Shown here: in pieces, positions 25,367-35,400 of the stretch
How positions within the stretch are numbered: the stretch's first letter is position 1
Layout of the letters: each line of letters begins with the position of its first letter
Source of the DNA: Beroe forskalii
Lineage: Eukaryota > Ctenophora > Nuda > Beroida > Beroidae
Direction of reading: 5' to 3'
Length of the DNA stretch: 64,000 bases
NCBI GenBank assembly: GCA_011033025.1
Contig: WFMF01000044.1
Span: 496,001-560,000, forward strand
Notes under the pieces: generated by a model
What the model saw: only the letters and a program-made list of their open reading frames with translations
Database searches by the model: none
What the model was told of the DNA's origin: nothing
Program-made: the position numbers and the translations under genes

Positions 25367-28300
25367 TCATTTCTTCCTCTTCTGCTTGATTGTGTTCCCA
25401 GCTCCTGCGAACGCCTCAAACCCCACTTCACTACCATTTGCCGTGTGCACCACAGGAATGGCCCTGGTGAAGACGATCTTCCCGATTTTAAAGTCCAGGT
25501 CCGGGCCCCGCACGATAACGTTAGGTGCCCCCGCGCCGGCCGCCTCGCCGCCGGCGGTGGCTTTCTTCTTGCGCCGCCCCAGCACTTTACCCTCGCCCGT
25601 GAAGGCAGAGAAGGCGGCGTCCACCTGGGGAGTTCATTCAATGAATTTGGTGGCAGTTAGACGAGTAGAACTACACCAACTGACCAATGAAACTAAGCAG
25701 AAGTTGGGAATATGCAAAGTTGGGAGTCCCTGAAGTTGAAAACCGCCGCTCGTTTTATATCACTTGAAATTCATTGTCAGGCGTTGCCTGACCGACCCCC
25801 TCGTGCGCGCGAAGCGCGCGCGCCACGCTTTGAAATAATGGGTCTGACGACGTCAGACAAGAAATTCACGTACCACCATTGGAGCAGGCTCGTCCACTTC
25901 GGCCGGGGCAGCTTGGGTGGGTGGCACGTAGCCAATAGGGGGAGCAAAGTCAACGTTCAGATCACACTCGATGATAGAGATAGCCTGTGGGGGAATACGA
26001 GGTGATCAAATTAAATGTATCGTAAAAGAGTTCTGATTTAACCCCTTCTGAAAATGAAATTTCCACATAACCAGCATTTGTACGTACGTGATACTGATTT
26101 ATCACTGTTTTCACGTACTAAAATGGTGGATTCATTGAAAATTTTGTCAATATTTCTATCAAATCAGGACTTACATCGGCAGGTCTGCACTCCAAAACAC
26201 ACATTTCATACTCGTGGTTGTTGTAGTTGAGACTGATGGTGTCTCCCTTCGTCAAACACGCAAACTTACGCAGGACTCTTTCTAGCACTGCCTTAGGAAT
26301 AATTTCATGAATGAAGGTAAGTTACCGTAATTGTGTGCTGCACATTCATCGATCGATGAAGGGTTTGATCAAGACGCACAATTGGCTTATAGAATCTCTG
26401 TCGTATTTTACGCGTTTCCATCGATTGATCCAGGTGAACACATATGGGTTAGGTGGATAGTGGAGAGCTGTGCTTGAAATGATAAATAGAATTAAACAAA
26501 TTAAAACATTCTTGCACGCTTAGACATTGTTAAATAGATATCGAGGAGGGAACTATTTTAGTCATTTAAGCGTAAAACAAAATCCAAAGCATGATTATAT
26601 GAACCGGCTGTGTTAGACGCTCCACCTAATCTGCATTCTGCAGATAACACATACCTTAGGGTTGTGGATGTCAATGAACTCCGGGGACTGAGGTTGGAAC
26701 TTGACGAAGGTTCCCTTTGGCAGGTTGCCAGACTTGACAGTGACTCTCTGTCCCTCCTGCAAACACAGGTTCCTGAACATCCAGTAAGGGATGTAGATCC
26801 GACCCTCCTCAGCAACAAACTCCAACACACCTAGGGGTGACGTTGTATCATAGTTTACTAGGGGGTGTAGAAAAAGATAGGGAACTGGGAGGGGTGACGT
26901 TGTTATCATAGTTTACTAGGGGGTGTAGAGAAAGATAGGGGAGGGGTGACATCATAATCATAGTTTAGAGGGGAATGCAGACAAAGCGAGGGGGGAGGTG
27001 ACGTCATTATCAAAGGGTGGGATGTAGAGCAGGGCCGTAAAACGAAAAGAAAAACTGGTTTGGACATGGAATTCTTGTAAGGTCATAAATTGGCAGACAT
27101 TGCATGCCCGCCGCAGGCGAAATTTTTGCAAATTTTAGATTTTTCATTGCATTTTGATCAATTTTCCAGCAATCTACCGAAAAGCTGAGGGGGACGTGTC
27201 CTCCCTGTCCCACCAGGAATTACGAGCCTGATATAGAGAGGTGTGATGACGCCATTATCATAGTTTAGTAGATGTAGACAAAGTGAGGGGTGAGATGACG
27301 TCATTGTCACAGTTTAGAGTGACGAATTGATTACAAGAACCGACTGTTGCACCAGTATGTGGGGTGTACCGTTATATTTTATGCGTAAGTCAGCGTTAAA
27401 CAGAATTACCCAAATTTATTCCTCTTTTCATGTAAAAGAAACTTTCAACATGGAAATCTGTGCTTCTAATTTATTGTGAAGTAATCCACGCAATATAAAA
27501 TTCATATTAACTACACACGTGACTTTTATAACATCTGAGTTTCGACTATTACCCGGTTATAGCAGGTAAAAGGCTATTGATTGAGGTTAACAAACTTTAG
27601 ATTGTGCTTGGGTGAATTAAAGTTAAACATGTTCTATTCATTAAGTTAGGATGATGAAAAGAATTATGAATTTAATGATCCACTAGACTCACTTTCATGA
27701 GTCTCATGGACCAAGAATTAGCTCAAGTCGGAGTTAACAGCCGGGATTTTAGTTTTATTAACTTCAGTGAAATCAAAGACCAACCCATTACTAATGAATA
27801 AACCCGATGATTCTCAAACCTTATTCACCCAATCAGATGACAATATTATGTCAAAAAGACCAACATACCCCTATACTTACCACAATGGGTAGTTCTGTTT
27901 GAGACAGGGTTGTGAAGGGAGAAGAGGAGAGGGTAGGGGATGTTGAGACGTGTCACTGAGTCGAGAGCCGAGGGAGGCATGATGATCTTACCACCAGTGT
28001 CTACGTCATGTCTAGCATCACCTGAGGGAATGGGGATCAGAGATGAGATAGCGGATGTGTTATGTTATGGGTTGGGATAATGGATGAGGTAGGGGATGAG
28101 AAAAGGGTTGGGATAAGGGATGAAATAGGGGGTCGAGGAAAAATGGTAATAAAAGGTCGAGGATAGAGCACGGAGGAGCAAAGGGGGTGTGAAGAAATGG
28201 AATATAGGAGAGGAAATGTAACAGAATTGCCCGAGAAACAGTACTCAAGTCCAGGAATATTTGCTATATCTCTAATTAAAATTCCCACTTTTACCTGACA

Positions 28301-28376
28301 TGAAGGACACAGGATAACACTTGTAGTCGTGTTCGAATGGCATTTCAGCCATGTTCTCAAATATCCGAGCAAACAT
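25367..28376 (-). CDS. UFD1: UFD1-like ubiquitin-recognition factor (six exons)
   Basis: UFD1 is the Npl4 partner that hands ubiquitylated ERAD substrates to the p97/Cdc48 ATPase. Exons on the minus strand: 28376-28295, 28021-27881, 26830-26655, 26291-26175, 25984-25874 and 25624-25367. All phases agree, giving 294 residues (human UFD1 about 307). Signature stretches: GGKIIMPPSALD, GVLEFVAEEGRIYIPYWM, KFQPQSPEFIDIHNPK and AISIIECDLNVDF, which make up the N-terminal UT3 double-psi barrel domain. The tail has two F-x-A-F-x-G-x-G segments followed by basic residues, as in other UFD1 proteins. The start is the first Met of the exon (MFARIFEN); human UFD1 has about ten more residues upstream, so a further short 5' exon is possible. 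Intron 3 carries the CRE/GATA-like array. Confidence 0.93.
26330..26450. mobile_element. ATCGATCGAT-bearing short element, copy 2 (UFD1 intron)
   Basis: Starts GTGTGCTGCACATTCATCG, includes ATCGATCGATGAAGGG and AAGACGCACAA as in the 22.75-kb copy, and ends with ATCGATTGATCCAGGTG and ACACAT. It sits about 40 bases upstream of the acceptor of UFD1 exon 4, in the intron. Confidence 0.6.
26831..27330. repeat. Tandem cluster of CRE/GATA-like modules in UFD1 intron 3
   Basis: At least five imperfect copies of a roughly 60-75 base unit containing (A)GGGGTGACGTCATTATCATA, AGTTTAGAGGGG-type words and GTAGA-AAG-GAGGGG. The first copy starts at the exon boundary at 26,830. Some copies keep the perfect octamer TGACGTCA; others have TGACGTTG or TGACATCA. 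The family is also dispersed singly in the left 25 kb. Confidence 0.8.
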
Positions 28377-29405
28377 CCTGTACCTATCAACGTGATGATC
28401 ATTGTAAAGTTTACATAAATTAGTGATAAGTTATAATAGTGGAGGAATTATTTATCATCAAATATTTGACAGCTACAGTAGATGAAAAAACCTCAATTCC
28501 GATCCTTCTGATTCATAAATCCACGTCCATGATATTCATAGTTCTGAAGTAGTAACATGTTGATTGTTGACATTGAAAAATACAATCTGTGTCGGATGGA
28601 ATCGTCACATCATAAACATGTTTAAAACAAAATCTGTTGTTAAAAGTTGTGTTTACTTGGATTCGATCCGCATCATGTCAATCATAACTTTGACGTAGTA
28701 ATGATAAAATATATACCGTTGTCAAATTTCGATAAATACAAATGATAAAAACTATTAAATGTGGCAATGATTTCGCTTTAGACATTTTCAATATTCGATA
28801 ATTTAATCCTATCCGGCACAGATTTTATTTTTCAATTTTAACATGTTACTACTTCAGAACTTTGAATATGAATTTGTGAATCAGAACTACCACCATAATT
28901 ACAGTTTTAACCTAAACAGCAGCTGTCATACTCAATCAGAGAAAAGTTAAAAACTCCAATCAAGTCCAATTATATAACTAAATAATCATACACTGCTCTA
29001 AAAACACCTTACTCATTGTGGAACAGAATAGGTCGAACAAATGGAATGCATGGTTTAAAAAGCAAGTATTTACATAATATTTCATTTCCATGATATTTCA
29101 TATTTAGTGGATCATAATAAAATAACAAATAACAGTCATAAAATACAAGTATCTTGTCTGAAATAAATGGCCACATAAAATATGTGGACAAGAAGCATTC
29201 CATTAGCAGAATGAGTAAAATGGTGGTAAATACAAACTAACGCAGTTCATAAAGTTTGATCTGCCCTAGCATTTTGGCATGAATTGGTCGGCAATTGCAA
29301 ATAAGTAATAACAGAGTGATCACTAATCGTAGATCCACCTTCAGTACCCGAGCAAATATTTCACAGAAATCATCGTTATCCGGGAGTGAACCCAGTGATT
29401 TTGTG

Positions 29406-32400
29406 TCACGTTATGGCTCTTGTGTCCACCCCGTGGGGTATCGTGCCGTTCAACAGGACTTGTAACAAGTTAGTCCGGTTAGCCATCCGATACTTGACTT
29501 TCCTCATCTCCTCGAAACTATCCTCGAGTTTGAGGTCTTGTAGGACTCGCTGCATGTCGATCTCAGCTGAGGGTAAGATAGAACGTGGTAATTTTAATCC
29601 ACAACACAGTACAAATTTGCAGTAATTCGACCAACTCAAGTCTCTGTAGTCTGTGTTTTAATATCGACGGTGTATTAGTTTACCCTCAGGTCCATTTTAC
29701 ATGGACCAATCAGTGCGTGAGTTGATTTTAGACTTGATTCATGATTGGTCTTGAATTTCATGGCAAGCTCGGGATTCTATGGGTTAAAGCTAATATGAAG
29801 CGGGGTTTATAACGGCCCTTCCGACCTTAATAACCCTTTTGGGTCAAATTACAGTCTGCGTAACCACTCCTATATCTATCCCTGTTCCCCTGAGTCTGAC
29901 CTCCGTTCTCCCCTGACATGTTGACCAGAATCCCTCGGCTTCCCCAGATACCTGCTGCAATTGCATGCCCACACGTGCAGCCTACCTGCTCCCAACACGT
30001 GCGACTACCGATGCTGTGCAGGTGGTTTTTGTCGACAAAGGGTCAAGATGAGACGGTAGTAGATAATGGGAGCCAGGATAATTGTATTTTTGAGAATGGT
30101 GTCAGAAACGTGTGACTGTAGCGATGTTGTAACAATTGTTAGACGAGCATGCAGACTAGCAATGATTGACAATGGTTTTTAATGCACGGTCAATGAGCTA
30201 TCGTAAGTTTAATGGACTCATAGTTTTCTTTCGAATATATCAGCCCACCATTTTCTCTTGGGCGTATATATTGCACGAGACTTCGAGGGTACACTAATAC
30301 GTGATGTAGACCAGGATGATGAAATGGTTTTGAAAAAAATCTAAATTTGGAATTTCTCAGTAATATGGGTACATCAGAACTCTGTAAAAAGCTCAGTAAA
30401 AGAAGGATTTCCTCATTCCCACAAATTGTCTCATGTATGAGAAAATGTGAAATCAGTAGAAGCTCCAAAACTCACTTTGCGGATGGATGAGACTTCCTCT
30501 TCTTCCATAAACTCGCCGAAATCTCACCAACTTTTTAATCTAACTTCTAAGTTAATAGCTAAGTGTAAGGACTCACCGAGTCTAAGCCTCTCCCAGCCAA
30601 TGTGTTTGTTGCAGGACCTCTTTGCGCGCCGGCACACCGCAGTGTCTTCCGTTATCTTGGATAGTTCCAGCGGACACCCGCAAATACCGCTGTGTTCTTC
30701 CTGCATACAGGGGAAGGGTTATTCCTAATGAGGAATAATGCGAAGGAATCCAACAGCAGATCAATCTTTAAAGGAGGCGGTCCCCTACCCCTCCGTATGT
30801 TTACAGTAGTGTAATATTGTAAGAACCATCCCGTTGGGATTTGCGGAATAGTGAATACAGTAATCATAAAAAAGTTCCAACTTCCATTCAAATATTCAGA
30901 GTAAATGTGAAAAATCTTTATTAATCAAGAAATCAATTTTAGCGCATAGGTGTCGTGAGTTCGAGAAATCTGAAATTCCGAGTCACACGGTGCCATGTGC
31001 TACGTGCTATACTGTTAAAATCAGTATCACGCCCGTGAAAATGGGGGTCTTGTAGAAACTTCAGAAGGCGTTCTCAAAACTCGCTACACCTACGTAACCC
31101 ATAAGTGTGTGCAATGTACATGCATCGATCGATGAGAGATTGATAAAGACGAACAAGTTACAGTGAGCGCTATCTATATTAGATAGAATTCATGTCGAAT
31201 TCACGCGTACAGTATTTTTACGCGTTTTTTTCGATCGATCCATGTGCACACATGGGTAAGATCCCTCTCCACAAACCTTTTCCTTGTTGTGATCAGGACA
31301 CAGAACCCTCAGCTTCTTGCAGTAGGTGCCTTGCTGTCTGTCGTACGCGTCACACACAGGCGACTCCCACGTTACGTGACACTTGACCGTGCTCCCCAGC
31401 GCTAACTTAGACTCAAACTGAGACAGTTATCAGGTGTTAACTTAGACTCAAACTGATGCAGTTATTTGGTGTTAACTTAGACTCAAACTGAGGGAGTTAT
31501 TTGGTGTTAACTTAGACTCAAACTGAGGCAGTTATCAGGTGTTAGGTGCTCCCCAGCGCTAACATAGACTCAAACTGATGCAGTTATTTGGTGTTAACTT
31601 AGACTCAAACTGAGGCAGTTATCAGGTGTTAGGTGTTCCTCAGCGCTAACTTAGACTCAAACTGAGGCAGTTATCAGGTGTTAACTTAGACTCAAACTGA
31701 GGCAGTTATCAGGTGTTAGGTGCTCCCCAGCACTAGTTTAGACTCAAACTGAGGCAGTTATCAGGTGTTAACCTAAACTCAAACTGAGGCAGTAATCAGG
31801 TGTTAGGTGCTCCCCAGCGCTAACTTAGACTCAAACTGAGGCAGTTATCAGGTGTTAACTTAGACTCAAACTGAGGCAGTTATCAGGTGTTAACTTAGAC
31901 TCAAACTGAGGCAGTTATCAGGTGTTAGGTGTTCCTCAGCGCTAACTTAGACTCAAACTGAGGCAGTTATCAGGTGTTAACCTAAACTCAAACTGAGGCA
32001 GTAATCAGGTGTTAGGTGTTCCTCAGCGCTAACTTAGACTCAAACTGAGGCAGTTATCAGGTGTTAACTTAGACTCAAACTGAGGCAGTTATCAGGTGTT
32101 AACTTAGACTCAAACTGAGGCAGTTATCAGGTGTTAACTTAGACTCAAACTGAGGCAGTTATCAGGTGTTAACTTAGACTCAAACTGAGGCAGTTATCAG
32201 GTGTTAACTTAGACTCAAACTGAGGCAGTTATCAGGTGTTAGGTGTTCCTCAGCGCTAACTTAGACTCAAACTGAGGCAGTTATCAGGTGTTAACCTAAA
32301 CTCAAACTGAGGCAGTAATCAGGTGTTAGGTGTTCCTCAGCGCTAACTTAGACTCAAACTGAGGCAGTTATCAGGTGTTAACTTAGACTCAAACTGAGGC

Positions 32401-35400
32401 AGTTATCAGGTGTTAACTTAGACTCAAACTGAGGCAGTTATCAGGTGTTAGGTGCTAATTTAGACTCAAACTGAGGCAGTTATCAGGTGTTAACTTAGAC
32501 TCAAACTGAGGCAGTTATCAGGTGTTAACTTAGACTCAAACTGAGGCAGTTATCAGGTGTTAGGTGTTCCTCAGCGCTAACATAGACTCAAACTGAGGCA
32601 GTTATCAGGTGCTTAGACTCAAACTGAGGCAGTTATCAGGTGTTAACTTAGACTCAAACTGAGGCAGTTATCAGGTGTTAGGTGCTCCCCAGCGCTAATT
32701 TAGACTCAAACTGAGGCAGTTATCAGGTGTTAACTTAGACTCAAACTGAGGCAGTTATCAGGTGTTAACTTAGACTCAAACTGAGGCAGTTATCAGGTGT
32801 TAGGTGTTCCTCAGTGCTAACATAGACTCAAACTGAGGCAGTTATCAGGTGTTAACTTAGACTCAAACTGAGGCAGTTATCAGGTGTTAACTTAGACTCA
32901 AACTGAGGCAGTTATCAGGTGTTAGGTGCTCCCCAGCGCTAACATAGACTCAAACTGAGGCAGTTATCAGGTGTTAACTTAGACTCAAACTGAGGCAGTT
33001 ATCAGGTGTTAGGTGCTCCCCAGCGCTAATTTAGACTCAAACTGAGGCAGTTATCAGGTGTTAACTTAGACTCAAACTGAGGCAGTTATCAGGTGTTAAC
33101 TTAGACTCAAACTGGTTTGGAATTTCAAGTTTTTGAATCCTTCACAGTAAAATGCGTTCAAAATAAGCTTATTTTATCAAAATTAAAGCAATTATTTTTT
33201 CAAATAATCTAACAGGGAATTACTTTCATATATAGTATATCCCGTTGGGCAAATAACTAGCTACTCTGAGTTCTAAAACACACACACCTTGTTGTAGCAG
33301 CGCTCCATGTGTCTGGCAGCACTCTTATCAGTACAAGACATTCCGCAGATCACACAATCCATCTCCTCGTTATCAACCACCTGGGAAAGTTACTGTAAAT
33401 GTGTGCAGATCACTCAAAAAGGAGTCCTCGATAACTTTTGATACTAACAATTGTGCACTCTACTCTAACCATCAATAAAGTGTAAATTCACTATCACTAG
33501 AAAAGTCTCCAATTCACTGTCAAGTTGCATTTCGACAAGTACTGGATGGATGCTACCTCACCGCTATTATCTGTTACAATTTACATCACCAATCACCATA
33601 GCGACATTATAGTGACAACTAACATCACATTGTCACCATGGTGACATCACGTTGTTACCATGGTGACACCATGTTGTCACCATGGTAACGCTTCTCTCAA
33701 CTCACCTCTTTACAAGTAACGAGTGCCTGCTGCCCTCAACTCACCTCTTTACAAGTAACGAGTGCCTGCTGCCCTCAACTCACCTCTTTACAAGTAACGA
33801 GTGCCTGCTGCCCTCAACTCACCTCTTTACAAGTAACGAGTGCCTGCTGCCCCTCTTTACAAGTAACGAGTGCCTGCTGCCCTCAACTCACCTCTTTACA
33901 AGTAACGAGTGCCTGCTGCCCTCAACTCACCTCTTTACAAGTAACGAGTGCCTGCTGCCCTCAACTCACTGCCTGGCCGTCCATTGCTGGGCGATGGGAC
34001 CCCGCCTTCCTGGATGAGAGAGAAGGGTAGTGCTGTAGTAGGGAGCAAATAGGGGTTTCTTGGGAGGCAAAAAGTTGTAAATGCTGGAAACATGCTATGG
34101 AAACTAGAAATTTCATAGAAATGAGGGAAAACTGTGAAAACTCACCGTTAGCCCAGCCTGATTGACCTTGACACTCGACTTAGTGCCCCCAACCAGACCC
34201 CCTCCTTTCTTGGAAGAAGTAGAGGTGTCCACAACCACATCCATAACTCCTACATCGACATCCTCATCTTCGGAAGTAGACACTTGCAGAGCCGCGGACT
34301 TCTGCTTTGTTGATTTCGACAGTGCGCTGTGTGATGGGTTAGGTTATTTAACTTGCTACCCAACAAATTTACAGTAAATCATTTACCTACGAATCCCATA
34401 GCTTAAAGGCCCTTAAGGCTTTGAGGACAATATAAGATTTTAGTGAACCACCTAGGTGATTCATTCTGAGCCCAAGGACTGCTCAAAAAGATATTACCAA
34501 ACTAAAGCTAGCATTGTTTTTGTTGGCCGTCTGTGAAGGATTAGGATGATGATAAGGGTTAGGGTAAGTGTTGGGGTTCTAGTTGGAGCAGCAAATAGAG
34601 CTATAGTTAGTCCGCCTTAGATCCGCCGAAAGAAAGAAAGTCGGCGTTCCTTCAGACTGTCTGTGTCGAATTTCTGTCCGATCCATTTACTGATGAGTAG
34701 AACGCGCACGAGGCCGGCCAGCTAAGCCGCGCAAACTAAATGTTGTTATCGGAAAGTTATCAGAGAAATGTCGGCGCGCGTTACAAAAATAAACCTAAAA
34801 TCGCAAATTTTGTGCCACATTAGGCACAAAAGTTAACTTTTCATGAACTATGAGACTTTGGGTATTGGGTGCAGATATGGGTATTACCCACAAACCTCAA
34901 GAAATGCAAAGATACTTCGTTATCTGTTCATCTGAAACCTCAAGAAAGAGTCAAAGTCTACTTCGTTATCTGACTCATCTGAAACCTGGAAAGGAATTGG
35001 GATTAATAAAATTATTCCGAAAGAAATACCAATACTTGGTTTTATAGTCTTGAAACAATCACTGGCTTATCAATAAACATGTTTAAGTTCAACCCTTCTT
35101 AACTGAGGGGACCCCTACTGGCATCCCCTGCATCCTCACTCGCTACATGTCTTAATGACCCTCCTTCTTATATCCATCAAAAGAAGGAGGGTTGTTACTT
35201 ATAGAATTAACAATATGGTAATTAGAAGGACTCACCTTTTCTTCTTTTACATTCTTTTCTTTTATTGTTTCCTTTCCGATTTCACTTTCCATAGGTTCCT
35301 CCTTAATGCTTACAGTTGTATCTTCTAATTTTACTTGGACATCTTCCTTCTTCTTTTCCTTTGATTGTTCTACTTCAACCTTTTCTTCCTTGATAACTTT

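Noticed and set aside
31385..33115. Interpretation of the 35-bp array as a CRISPR array
   Set aside because: Units are contiguous without variable spacers, the host is a eukaryote, and the unit is derived from a splice acceptor and exon.
34600..34720. Possible tRNA-derived SINE near 34.6-34.7 kb
   Set aside because: No convincing A-box and B-box pair at the right spacing, and no A-rich tail or target duplication seen.
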